From an uncultured Clostridia bacterium (GTDB lineage Bacteria > Bacillota > Clostridia > Oscillospirales > Acutalibacteraceae), in the NCBI GenBank assembly GCA_946006915.1, contig CAMFZK010000027.1, forward strand, positions 1 through 11,063: a stretch of DNA of 11,063 nt. Direction: 5' to 3'. The first letter of the stretch is position 1, and the number at the start of each line of letters is the position of its first letter. The position numbers were made by a program, and so were the translations under genes. The notes under the pieces were generated by a model. It was not told the origin of the DNA, ran no database searches, and saw only the letters and a list, made by a program, of their open reading frames with translations. Of the stretch, positions 1 through 7,288 are shown in pieces.

Positions 1-4
1 GGGG

Positions 5-33
5 TTGACAAATAAATTTTGCGGTAGTATAAT
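5..33 (+). promoter_or_regulatory. Consensus sigma-A promoter of gdhA
   Basis: A perfect -35 box TTGACA (5-10) and a perfect -10 box TATAAT (28-33) are separated by 17 nt, the optimum for the housekeeping sigma factor. Transcription should start near 40. That places the antiterminator-like hairpin (41-60) at the extreme 5' end of the RNA. So strong a promoter next to a terminator suggests constitutive initiation, with control at elongation. The core shares GTTGACAAATA and TAGTATAAT with the purC promoter. Confidence 0.9.
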
Positions 34-40
34 TCAAACA

Positions 41-60
41 TAAAGGCAACGACGTCTTTA
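41..60 (+). promoter_or_regulatory. Hexaloop hairpin (ANTAR-target-like antiterminator) in the gdhA leader
   Basis: Bases 41-47 pair with 54-60 (7 bp: U-A, three A-U, G-C, G.U, C-G) and enclose the hexaloop AACGAC (48-53). A at loop position 1 and G at position 4 are the features recognised by ANTAR RNA-binding domains, which is known for that family. The 3' arm GUCUUUA is also the base of the terminator's 5' arm (51-69), so this hairpin and the terminator exclude each other. I infer that a bound regulator stabilises this hairpin and allows gdhA transcription. A second hexaloop hairpin, usual in ANTAR targets, was not convincingly found. Confidence 0.62.
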
Positions 61-106
61 ATGGTGTGAGTATTTTCGTGCCGTTAAAGGGGTCTTTTCT
101 TTTTTT
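51..106 (+). terminator. Intrinsic terminator (attenuator) in the gdhA leader
   Basis: A continuous 14-bp stem pairs 56-69 with 76-89, with several G.U pairs and a 6-nt loop (70-75). It is extended by U55.G90 and, past one mismatch, by 51-53 pairing with 92-94. A U-rich tract follows at 95-106 (four T, C, seven T). It lies between the promoter and the gdhA start, so by default it would end transcription after about 65 nt. It therefore acts as an attenuator for the gene downstream. Confidence 0.82.
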
Positions 107-138
107 ATTTTTGTTTTGTTTCAGGGAGGAAAAACAGA

Positions 139-1473
139 ATGTCATACGTTGATGAAGTAATTGAAAGAGTAATTAAAGAAAACCCAAATGAACCCGAATT
201 TCACCAAGCGGTTCGCGAAGTTTTGGATTCTCTCCGTCTTGTGGTTGACGCAAACGAAGAACAGTTCCGTAAAGATGCTTTGCTTGAAAGAATTGTAAAT
301 CCTGAAAGACAGATTAAATTCCGTGTTCCGTGGGTTGACGATAAAGGTCAGGTTCAGGTAAACACAGGTTACCGTGTTCAGTTTAACAGTTCAATCGGTC
401 CTTACAAGGGCGGTATAAGACTACATCCTTCGGTTAATTTAGGTATTATTAAATTCCTCGGTTTCGAACAGGTATTTAAAAACAGTTTAACCGGTCTTCC
501 GATTGGCGGCGGTAAAGGCGGTTCGGACTTTGACCCCAAAGGTAAATCAGACCGTGAAGTTATGGCTTTCTGCCAAAGCTTTATGACTGAACTTAGCAAA
601 TATATCGGTGCTGATACCGACGTACCGGCAGGTGATATCGGTACAGGCGCACGTGAAATCGGTTATATGTTCGGTCAGTACAAACGTCTTCGCAATTTAT
701 ATGAAGGCGTACTTACCGGTAAGGGACTTTCTTACGGCGGTTCACTTGCAAGAACAGAGGCAACCGGCTACGGTCTTCTTTACATAACCGAAGAAATGCT
801 CAAATGCCACGGTGATTCTATCGAAGGCAAAACCGTTGTTGTTTCGGGTGCAGGTAACGTTGCTACTTATGCAATACAAAAAGCACAGCAATTAGGTGCA
901 AAGGTTGTAACCTGTTCGGATTCTACCGGTTGGGTTTATGACCCGGACGGAATTGATGTTGACGCTCTTAAAGAAATTAAAGAGGTTAAACGTGCACGTC
1001 TTACCGAATATAAAAATTACAGACCTAATTCCGAATACCACGAAGGCAAAGGCGTATGGTCGGTTAAGTGTGATATTGCACTTCCTTGCGCTACTCAAAA
1101 CGAACTTAATATTGATGATGCAAAAGTATTGGTTGCAAACGGTGTAGCCGTTGTTGCAGAAGGTGCAAATATGCCTACCACTGCAGATGCTACCGAATAT
1201 TTGCAGGCAAACGGAGTAATATTCTTGCCCGGTAAAGCCGCAAATGCCGGCGGTGTTGCTACCTCCGCACTTGAAATGTCACAAAACAGTGAACGTCTCA
1301 GTTGGTCTTTTGAAGAAGTTGACGCTAAACTCAAGGGCATTATGGTTAACTTGTATCACAATATTGATGACGCTGCTAAAAAGTACGGCTTTGAAGATAA
1401 CTTTGTTATCGGTGCTAATATAGCAGGTTTTGAAAAAGTAGTAAATGCAATGAACGCTCAAGGTATTGTATAA
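139..1473 (+). CDS. gdhA: NADP-dependent glutamate dehydrogenase
   Basis: This 444-aa cytoplasmic enzyme, normally a hexamer, makes glutamate from 2-oxoglutarate and ammonium with NADPH. The length is normal for the small hexameric class. Substrate-site motifs are PYKGGIR (88-94, with Lys90), GGGKGGSDF (123-131, catalytic Lys126) and PAGDIGTG (163-170, catalytic Asp166). The numbering is one off the well-studied Clostridium symbiosum enzyme. The Rossmann nucleotide site is GAGNVA (237-242). The following strand ends in CSDSTG (259-264), with an Asp-Ser pair as in NADPH enzymes such as that of E. coli, which favours NADP over NAD; this is inferred. The ATG start has a strong GGGAGGA site at 124-130. 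It is transcribed through a leader attenuator, and glnN lies 100 nt downstream behind a second hairpin. It is the first step of ammonium fixation in this block. Confidence 0.97.
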   Translation: MSYVDEVIERVIKENPNEPEFHQAVREVLDSLRLVVDANEEQFRKDALLERIVNPERQIKFRVPWVDDKGQVQVNTGYRVQFNSSIGPYKGGIRLHPSVNLGIIKFLGFEQVFKNSLTGLPIGGGKGGSDFDPKGKSDREVMAFCQSFMTELSKYIGADTDVPAGDIGTGAREIGYMFGQYKRLRNLYEGVLTGKGLSYGGSLARTEATGYGLLYITEEMLKCHGDSIEGKTVVVSGAGNVATYAIQKAQQLGAKVVTCSDSTGWVYDPDGIDVDALKEIKEVKRARLTEYKNYRPNSEYHEGKGVWSVKCDIALPCATQNELNIDDAKVLVANGVAVVAEGANMPTTADATEYLQANGVIFLPGKAANAGGVATSALEMSQNSERLSWSFEEVDAKLKGIMVNLYHNIDDAAKKYGFEDNFVIGANIAGFEKVVNAMNAQGIV

Positions 1474-1493
1474 AGTATAACAATTTAAAAATT

Positions 1494-1509
1494 AAGGCAA
1501 AGGTGTCTT
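1494..1509 (+). promoter_or_regulatory. Hexaloop hairpin (ANTAR-target-like antiterminator) before glnN
   Basis: AAGGC (1494-1498) pairs with GUCUU (1505-1509) and encloses the hexaloop AAAGGU (1499-1504), which has A1 and G4. The closing C-G, G.U, G-C triplet is the same as in the gdhA and purC copies. A U-U mismatch and one more U-A pair lie below the stem. The loop and 3' arm are the 5' arm of the terminator at 1499-1545, so the two structures compete. It lies in the gdhA-glnN gap. A weak TATAAC at 1476-1481 could give a start near 1488, but no matching -35 box is visible. Confidence 0.58.
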
Positions 1510-1545
1510 TAATGTATTAAGCATTAAAGGCACCTTTTCTTTTTT
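1499..1545 (+). terminator. Strong intrinsic terminator between gdhA and glnN
   Basis: A near-perfect 17-bp stem pairs 1499-1515 with 1521-1537. It has only two U.G pairs, a 5-nt loop (1516-1520) and a T-rich tract at 1535-1545 (four T, C, six T). It starts 25 nt after the gdhA stop and ends 28 nt before the glnN start. It can serve both as the gdhA terminator and as an attenuator controlling read-through into glnN, the channel gene and asnB. The overlapping hexaloop hairpin supports the second role. Confidence 0.88.
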
Positions 1546-1573
1546 ATAACCTCAAAAATAAGGAGAAATTATT

Positions 1574-3670
1574 ATGAGTACAGTAAAAGATTATTTCGGA
1601 AGTATGGTTTTTGACGACAGAGTAATGAAATCTACCTTGTCGGCTAAAGTTTACGCCTCGCTTAAAAAGACAATAGACGAGGGTGCGGAACTTGATATAA
1701 ATGTGGCAAACGCAGTTGCCGCCGCTATGAAAGATTGGGCAATTTCCAAAGGCGCTACCCACTACACCCACTGGTTTCAGCCGCTTACAGGTATTACTGC
1801 CGAAAAGCACGACAGTTTTATTACCCCTTCACCCGACGGCAGCGTTATTATGGAATTTTCGGGTAAAGAACTTATAAAAGGCGAGCCGGATGCTTCTTCT
1901 TTCCCGTCAGGCGGACTTCGTGCAACCTTTGAGGCAAGAGGTTACACCGCTTGGGACCCGACTTCTTACGCATTTATAAAAGGCAAAACCCTTTGTATTC
2001 CTACCGCATTTTGTTCTTACGGCGGTCATGCGCTTGACAAGAAAACCCCATTGATTCGTTCGATGGAGGCACTTAACAAACAGGCACTTCGTATTTTAAA
2101 ACTTTTCGGAAATGACAAAGTTAAGCGTGTTACAAGTTCGGTAGGTCCCGAACAGGAATACTTCCTTGTTACCAAAGAAATGTACGAACAGCGTCCCGAC
2201 CTGCGTTTTACCGGCAGAACCCTTTTCGGTGCAAAACCGCCTAAAGGACAGGAAATGGACGACCACTACTTTGGCGTAATTAAACCAAGGGTTGCCGCCT
2301 ATATGGAAGAACTTAACGACGAACTTTGGAAATTGGGCGTTTTGGCAAAAACCGAACACAACGAAGTAGCCCCCGCACAACACGAATTAGCACCGATTTA
2401 TACCACAACAAATATTGCAACCGACCATAACCAACTTACAATGGAAATTATGCAGAAAGTTGCAAGTAAGCACGGTCTTGTTTGCTTACTTCACGAAAAA
2501 CCCTTTGCAGGTGTAAACGGAAGCGGTAAGCACAACAACTGGTCTATTGCTACCGATTTGGGTCAGAACTTGCTTTCACCCGGTGCTACACCTTACGAAA
2601 ACGCACAGTTCCTTTTGTTCCTTTGTGCCGTAATTAAAGCGGTAGACGATTATCAGGATTTATTGCGTATATCGGTTGCAACTGCCGGCAACGACCACCG
2701 TTTGGGCGCTAACGAAGCACCTCCCGCTGTTGTGTCCATCTTCTTGGGTGACGAACTTAATGCGGTACTTGAAGCAATAGAAACCGATACACCTTATAAG
2801 GGTGTAGAAAAAACACAGATGAAACTGGGTGCTACGGTTCTTCCTAAATTCAACCGTGACACAACCGACCGTAACAGAACTTCTCCATTTGCCTTTACGG
2901 GCAACAAGTTTGAATTTCGTATGCTCGGTTCATCTAACAGTATTGCCTGTGCTAACATAATGCTTAACACGGCGGTTGCCGAATCGCTTAAAATATATGC
3001 CGACAGGTTAGAGGGTGCGAAAGATTTTGAAACCGCACTTCACGAAATGATTAAGAAAACCATTAAAGACCATAAGCGCATTATATTTAACGGCAACGGT
3101 TATGACGACAGTTGGATTAAAGAAGCAACCGAAAAACGAGGTCTTCTTAACTACCGTACTACAGTTGACTGTATGCCACATTTGCTTGATAAAAAGAATG
3201 TGGATATGTTAACTTCTCACGGTGTATTCAGTTTGGCTGAACTTGAATCAAGATATGAAATCACCTTGGAAAACTACTGCAAGACCATTATTATCGAAGC
3301 AAATACAATGCTTAATATGGCACTTACCGATATTTTGCCTGCAGTAGCAAAATACACAAGAGTTTTGGCTAAAGGTATTAACGCTAAAAAGAATATCGAC
3401 CCCGAAATTGCCTGTGATTATGAAACCAAAACTTTAAAAACACTTTCGGGACTTATTGACAGTATAGGACTTAAGTGTGAAGAATTGGAAAGCGTACTTA
3501 ACACCGTAAACGGTGCTGATGATATAGAGGAACAGTCTTTTGCAATAAGGGATAAACTTACTTTAAAAATGAGCGAATTGCGTGCACTTTGCGATGTTGC
3601 CGAAACAAAGACCGCAAAGAAATACTGGCCTTATCCGTCATACGCCGATTTACTCTTCGGTGTTAAGTAA
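1574..3670 (+). CDS. glnN: Type III glutamine synthetase
   Basis: This 698-aa cytoplasmic enzyme condenses glutamate and ammonium to glutamine with ATP. The length and sequence match the large GSIII family found in Bacteroides, cyanobacteria and many Clostridia, not the roughly 450-aa GSI. GSIII-type FPSGGLRATFEARGYTAWDP lies at 110-129. Metal and substrate residues sit in GPEQEYFL (191-198) and EHNEVAPAQHE (261-271). The ATP/glutamate motif FAGVNGSGKHNNWS is at 311-324, and NDHRLGANEAPPA is at 373-385. The C-terminal part (about 480-698) is helical, as in GSIII. The start has AAGGAG at 1560-1565. Expression probably depends on read-through of, or antitermination at, the hairpin just upstream. 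The channel gene follows after only 17 nt, so ammonium import and glutamine synthesis are co-transcribed. Confidence 0.97.
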   Translation: MSTVKDYFGSMVFDDRVMKSTLSAKVYASLKKTIDEGAELDINVANAVAAAMKDWAISKGATHYTHWFQPLTGITAEKHDSFITPSPDGSVIMEFSGKELIKGEPDASSFPSGGLRATFEARGYTAWDPTSYAFIKGKTLCIPTAFCSYGGHALDKKTPLIRSMEALNKQALRILKLFGNDKVKRVTSSVGPEQEYFLVTKEMYEQRPDLRFTGRTLFGAKPPKGQEMDDHYFGVIKPRVAAYMEELNDELWKLGVLAKTEHNEVAPAQHELAPIYTTTNIATDHNQLTMEIMQKVASKHGLVCLLHEKPFAGVNGSGKHNNWSIATDLGQNLLSPGATPYENAQFLLFLCAVIKAVDDYQDLLRISVATAGNDHRLGANEAPPAVVSIFLGDELNAVLEAIETDTPYKGVEKTQMKLGATVLPKFNRDTTDRNRTSPFAFTGNKFEFRMLGSSNSIACANIMLNTAVAESLKIYADRLEGAKDFETALHEMIKKTIKDHKRIIFNGNGYDDSWIKEATEKRGLLNYRTTVDCMPHLLDKKNVDMLTSHGVFSLAELESRYEITLENYCKTIIIEANTMLNMALTDILPAVAKYTRVLAKGINAKKNIDPEIACDYETKTLKTLSGLIDSIGLKCEELESVLNTVNGADDIEEQSFAIRDKLTLKMSELRALCDVAETKTAKKYWPYPSYADLLFGVK

Positions 3671-3687
3671 AGAAAGAAGGAATTATT

Positions 3688-5439
3688 ATGGTAGAAGAAA
3701 TTACGAAAATTGTCGAAGAAACCGTAACAAGCGAAGTTTTCGGTGTATGGTTTCTTATAGGTGCTGCACTTGTGTTCTTTATGCAAGCTGGCTTTGCAAT
3801 GGTTGAAACCGGTTTTACAAGAGCAAAAAACGCCGGTAACATTATAATGAAAAACCTTATGGACTTTTGCATAGGAACAGTAGTATTTGTTCTTTTGGGA
3901 TTTAGTCTTATGATGGCTGAAGATTATGTTTTCGGCATATTCGGTGTTCCCAATTTGCAAATTTTAACAAACTTCGGCAAATTCTTGCAAGACGGCAACG
4001 CACCCTCCTTTGTATTTAACCTTGTGTTCTGTGCTACTGCGGCAACAATAGTATCAGGCGCTATGGCAGAGCGTACAAAGTTTATTTCCTACTGTATCTA
4101 TTCGGGTGTTATTTCACTCTTTGTATACCCCGTGGAAGCAGGTTGGGTTTGGAACTCAAAAGGTTGGCTTGTAAATTTGGGATTCCACGATTTTGCGGGT
4201 TCGGCTGCTATCCACTCGGTTGGCGGTATCACCGCTTTAATCGGTGCTATAATGGTAGGTCCCCGTCTTGGCAAATACATAAAAGATAAATCGGGTAAGG
4301 TTAAAAAAGTAAACGCAATTCCCGGTCACTCAATTACATTAGGCGCACTCGGTTGCTTTATTCTTTGGTTCGGTTGGTACGGTTTTAACGGTGCTGCCGC
4401 TTGGGATAAAAATTCGCTCGCATCAATCTTTGTTACCACAACCATTGCTCCTGCCGTTGCTACCGTTACCACAATGATTTACACTTGGGTTAAAAACGGC
4501 AAACCCGATGTTTCAATGTGTCTTAACGCTTCACTTGCCGGTCTTGTAGGTATTACCGCAGGATGCGATGCATTAGATGCTTTCGGCTCTGCCATAGTAG
4601 GTATTGTTTCGGGTATACTTGTCGTAGTAGTTGTAGAATGGCTTGACCTTAAACTCCATATAGACGACCCCGTAGGTGCGGTAGGCGTTCACTTGGCAAA
4701 CGGTGTTTGGGGTACTGTTGCGGTAGGTCTTTTGGCTAACCCCAAAGCCCCTGCAGGACTTGAAGGTCTTTTCTACACCGGTAAATTCACACTTTTAGGC
4801 GTTCAAACACTCGGTATTGTTGCTATTCTTTTGTGGACTGCGATTACAATGACCGTAACATTTATGATTATTAAAAAGACAATCGGTTTACGTGTAAGCG
4901 AAGAAGAGGAAATCAAAGGTCTTGACAGTACCGAACACGGTTTACCCAGCGCTTATGCAGACTTTGTACCGGCAGTTGAAAGCATTGACTACGGTTACAG
5001 CGAGGCAGTTGCGGTAAGCGGTGAAACACCCGTTGCAGAGGCAATTCCGATTAAGAAAGTGCCGGTATTTGAAGAGGGAACACCTAAATTTACAAAGATT
5101 GAAATTATTTGTAAAGAATCCCGCTTTGAGGCACTTAAATCCGCAATGATGGATATAGGCATTACAGGTATGACGGTTTCTCACGTTTTGGGTTGCGGAA
5201 TACAAAAAGGCAAACCCGAATACTACCGTGGGGTGCAAATTGAAGCCAACTTGTTGCCTAAAGTTCAGGTGGATATTATTGTAAGCAAAGTTCCCGTAAG
5301 AACGGTTATAGATACCGCAAAACGTGTACTTTATACAGGTCATATAGGTGACGGTAAAATCTTTGTTTACGATGTTGAAAATGTTGTTAAAGTTCGTACC
5401 GGCGAAGAAGGTTACGACGCTTTGCAAGACGTAGAATAA
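3688..5439 (+). CDS. amt: Ammonium channel (Amt) with fused C-terminal PII-like domain
   Basis: This 583-aa membrane protein should carry ammonium into the cell and sense nitrogen or energy state through a built-in PII domain. Residues about 17-400 form an Amt fold with roughly 11 hydrophobic segments. The pore histidine pair is visible as His176 (in DFAGSAAIHSVGG) and His335 (in DDPVGAVGVHLANG). The Amt cytoplasmic tail follows (EEEEIKGLDSTEHGLPSAY, 404-422), then a linker rich in Pro, Glu and Ala (about 423-465). Residues 468-583 are a near-complete PII monomer: GMTVSHVLGCGIQKG at 494-508, LPKVQVDIIVSK at 523-534, IGDGKIF at 553-559 and VRTGEE at 569-574. Gln39, Lys40 and Lys90 equivalents are present. 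The T-loop Tyr51, uridylylated in proteobacterial PII, is Ile518, so that modification is not expected. It is one continuous frame with no sign of an assembly join. The ribosome site is GAAGGA (3676-3681). Confidence 0.95.
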   Translation: MVEEITKIVEETVTSEVFGVWFLIGAALVFFMQAGFAMVETGFTRAKNAGNIIMKNLMDFCIGTVVFVLLGFSLMMAEDYVFGIFGVPNLQILTNFGKFLQDGNAPSFVFNLVFCATAATIVSGAMAERTKFISYCIYSGVISLFVYPVEAGWVWNSKGWLVNLGFHDFAGSAAIHSVGGITALIGAIMVGPRLGKYIKDKSGKVKKVNAIPGHSITLGALGCFILWFGWYGFNGAAAWDKNSLASIFVTTTIAPAVATVTTMIYTWVKNGKPDVSMCLNASLAGLVGITAGCDALDAFGSAIVGIVSGILVVVVVEWLDLKLHIDDPVGAVGVHLANGVWGTVAVGLLANPKAPAGLEGLFYTGKFTLLGVQTLGIVAILLWTAITMTVTFMIIKKTIGLRVSEEEEIKGLDSTEHGLPSAYADFVPAVESIDYGYSEAVAVSGETPVAEAIPIKKVPVFEEGTPKFTKIEIICKESRFEALKSAMMDIGITGMTVSHVLGCGIQKGKPEYYRGVQIEANLLPKVQVDIIVSKVPVRTVIDTAKRVLYTGHIGDGKIFVYDVENVVKVRTGEEGYDALQDVE

Positions 5440-5482
5440 TTATTTAAAGGTGAAAACCGAGTACTTTACGGAGGTATTTAAT

Positions 5483-7066
5483 ATGTGTTCTATTATGGGG
5501 TACTGTGGTGTTGGTGCCACTACCGAAAAATTTAAAAAGGGCTTTAGTGAAACGGTATCACGCGGTCCGGACGATAGCCGTATCATAGACACCGGTAAAG
5601 GACTTCTCGGTTTTCATCGGCTTGCTATTATGGGACTAACGGAGGAGGGTATGCAACCCTTCTCCCTCGGCGGCAGTTATGCGGTTTGTAACGGCGAACT
5701 TTACGGCTTTTCGGCAGAGCGTGAAAAACTTATAGAAAAAGGATATAAGTTTAAAAGCGACAGCGACTGTGAAATAATACTTCCTTTATACCGTGAATAC
5801 GGTACGGATATGTTTGAACGGTTGGACGCCGAATTTGCTTTGATAATTTATGACGGCGAAACGGGCGAATATATCGCCGCACGTGACCCTATAGGCATTC
5901 GTCCTTTGTATTACGGTTACGATAAAGACGGTATTATTTTGTTCGCAAGCGAACCCAAAAACCTTGTGGGTATTGCGGATAAAATTATGCCGTTCCCACC
6001 GGGACACTATTATAAAGACGGCAAATTTTACTGTTACTGCGATATAGCAAAGGTGGATACCGTATGCACGGACGGCTTGGAAACCGCTTGTAAAAATATA
6101 CGTAAAAAACTGATTGCAGGGGTTGAAAAACGTCTTGTTGCCGACGCAAAGGTTGGTTTTTTGCTTTCGGGCGGGTTAGATTCTTCGCTTGTTTGCGCTA
6201 TTGCCGCAAAAAAGTCGGCAAAACCGATTAAAACCTTTGCAATAGGTATGACCGAGGATGCTATTGACTTAAAATACGCAAAACAGGTTGCCGATTATAT
6301 AGGCAGTGAACATAAAGAAATTTATATGACACCCGAAGAGATTATATCTACCCTTGACTCGCTTATAAAACTTCTCGGCACTTATGATATTACCACTATC
6401 CGTGCAAGTATGGGTATGTATTTAATCTGCAAGGCAATTCACGAACAAACCGATATACGTGTACTTCTTACGGGCGAAATATCGGACGAACTTTTCGGTT
6501 ATAAATATACCGATTTTGCACCGTCACCCGAAGCATTCCAAGAGGAGGCACAAAAGCGGGTGAGAGAACTCCATATGTATGACGTACTCCGTGCCGACCG
6601 TTGTATTTCGGTAAACTCGCTTGAAGCCAGAGTTCCGTTCGGCGACCTTGATTTTGTAAAATACGTTATGTCGCTTGACCCTAAAATGAAGGTTAATACA
6701 TACGGCAAGGGTAAATACCTTTTACGCCACGCTTTTGACGGAATGGATTATTTACCCCAGGAAATACTCTGGCGTGAAAAAGCCGCTTTTTCGGATGCGG
6801 TAGGTCATTCTATGGTGGATTACCTAAAAGAATATGCCGAAAAACAGTACTCAGACGAGGAGTTCAGGGAAAAATGCCAAAAATATACCCATGCAAAGCC
6901 CTTTACAAAAGAATCATTGCTTTACAGAGAAATATTTGAAAAGTATTATAAAGGACAGTCCGAAATGGTTGTGGACTTTTGGATGCCTAATAAACAGTGG
7001 GAGGGTTGCAACGTAAACGACCCCTCTGCACGTGTACTTTCAAACTACGGCGACAGCGGAATATAA
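5483..7066 (+). CDS. asnB: Asparagine synthetase (glutamine-hydrolysing), AsnB type
   Basis: This 527-aa cytoplasmic enzyme makes asparagine from aspartate, ATP and glutamine. I chose the ATG at 5483, not the in-frame GTG at 5450. It puts Cys at residue 2, the nucleophile that must be N-terminal in class II amidotransferases, and it has GGAGG at 5470-5474, 8 nt upstream. The glutaminase domain (about 1-190) has RGPDD (27-31), FHRLAIMG (44-51) and NGELYG (70-75). The synthetase domain has the PP-loop SGGLDSS (229-235), GEISDELFGY (331-340) and EARVPFGD (381-388). The conserved tail DPSAR lies at 513-517. The start is 43 nt after the channel gene, with no hairpin between, so it is the last gene of the glnN operon. 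It uses the glutamine produced by GlnN. No clear terminator was seen after it. Confidence 0.95.
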   Translation: MCSIMGYCGVGATTEKFKKGFSETVSRGPDDSRIIDTGKGLLGFHRLAIMGLTEEGMQPFSLGGSYAVCNGELYGFSAEREKLIEKGYKFKSDSDCEIILPLYREYGTDMFERLDAEFALIIYDGETGEYIAARDPIGIRPLYYGYDKDGIILFASEPKNLVGIADKIMPFPPGHYYKDGKFYCYCDIAKVDTVCTDGLETACKNIRKKLIAGVEKRLVADAKVGFLLSGGLDSSLVCAIAAKKSAKPIKTFAIGMTEDAIDLKYAKQVADYIGSEHKEIYMTPEEIISTLDSLIKLLGTYDITTIRASMGMYLICKAIHEQTDIRVLLTGEISDELFGYKYTDFAPSPEAFQEEAQKRVRELHMYDVLRADRCISVNSLEARVPFGDLDFVKYVMSLDPKMKVNTYGKGKYLLRHAFDGMDYLPQEILWREKAAFSDAVGHSMVDYLKEYAEKQYSDEEFREKCQKYTHAKPFTKESLLYREIFEKYYKGQSEMVVDFWMPNKQWEGCNVNDPSARVLSNYGDSGI

Positions 7067-7095
7067 AGCGAATGTAATTATAACCTTAAAACCGA

Positions 7096-7170
7096 AAATA
7101 TACTATTTTTTTGCCCTATAATGTAAAAAAGTAAACACAAATATACAGTAGAATGTAAATATAAATATAC
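7096..7170 (+). repeat. Three AAATATAC octamers in the AT-rich asnB-purC gap
   Basis: The octamer AAATATAC occurs at 7096-7103, 7139-7146 and 7163-7170, upstream of the purC promoter. The last copy ends 11 nt before the -35 box. Segment 7067-7181 is very AT-rich and has no gene, no clear asnB terminator and no other structure. The octamers could be upstream promoter elements or operator sites, or simply chance in AT-rich DNA. Confidence 0.35.
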
Positions 7171-7181
7171 AATTCTAACAG

Positions 7182-7210
7182 TTGACAAATAGGTCAAAAA
7201 ATAGTATAAT
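7182..7210 (+). promoter_or_regulatory. Consensus sigma-A promoter of the purC operon
   Basis: A perfect TTGACA (7182-7187) and a perfect TATAAT (7205-7210) have a 17-nt spacer. Transcription should start near 7217, two or three bases before the first hexaloop hairpin. The shared core GTTGACAAATA and TAGTATAAT repeats the gdhA promoter. As there, strong initiation feeds straight into terminator-like structures, which implies control by antitermination. Confidence 0.9.
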
Positions 7211-7219
7211 AATGCGGGA

Positions 7220-7237
7220 AAAGGCAAAGGCGTCTTT
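7220..7237 (+). promoter_or_regulatory. Hexaloop hairpin 1 (ANTAR-target-like) in the purC leader
   Basis: AAAGGC (7220-7225) pairs with GUCUUU (7232-7237) in a 6-bp stem that encloses the hexaloop AAAGGC (7226-7231), with A1 and G4. The stem and loop layout is the same as in the gdhA and glnN copies. The loop and closing bases also pair with 7253-7261 in terminator-like hairpin 1, so the two folds compete. It sits at the 5' end of the predicted transcript, as in gdhA. Confidence 0.58.
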
Positions 7238-7272
7238 GACTTATGGCTGGAAGTGTCTTTGTATCTTTTTTT
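7225..7272 (+). terminator. Terminator-like hairpin 1 in the purC leader
   Basis: Bases 7225-7233 pair with 7253-7261 (9 bp, three of them G.U) around a 19-nt loop that can pair weakly. A 4-nt gap and seven T (7266-7272) follow. It is weaker than the other three terminators because of its G.U pairs and large loop. A rival helix, UGGCU (7244-7248) with AGCCA (7273-7277), would hide the U-run and could weaken it further. Confidence 0.5.
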
Positions 7273-7288
7273 AGCCAAAATCAGCAAG

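Noticed and set aside
57..70. A second hexaloop hairpin in the gdhA leader (AUGGUG loop, A1 and G4)
   Set aside because: The stem is only 4 bp with two U.G pairs, it uses the 3' arm of the better hairpin, and it is not repeated in the other copies.
4942..5427. 161-codon antisense frame across the PII domain, and other long minus-strand frames
   Set aside because: They lie opposite well-supported conserved genes, have no ribosome sites or known motifs, and their Cys- and Asn-rich composition is typical of shadow frames.
5054..5439. The PII part as a separate glnK gene joined by a lost stop
   Set aside because: The frame is continuous through a long linker, with no internal ribosome site or start seen before the PII part, and Amt-PII fusions are a known architecture.
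5450..5482. In-frame GTG start that would add 11 residues to AsnB
   Set aside because: It would bury the nucleophile Cys2 and lacks a good ribosome site; the ATG at 5483 has GGAGG at the right distance.
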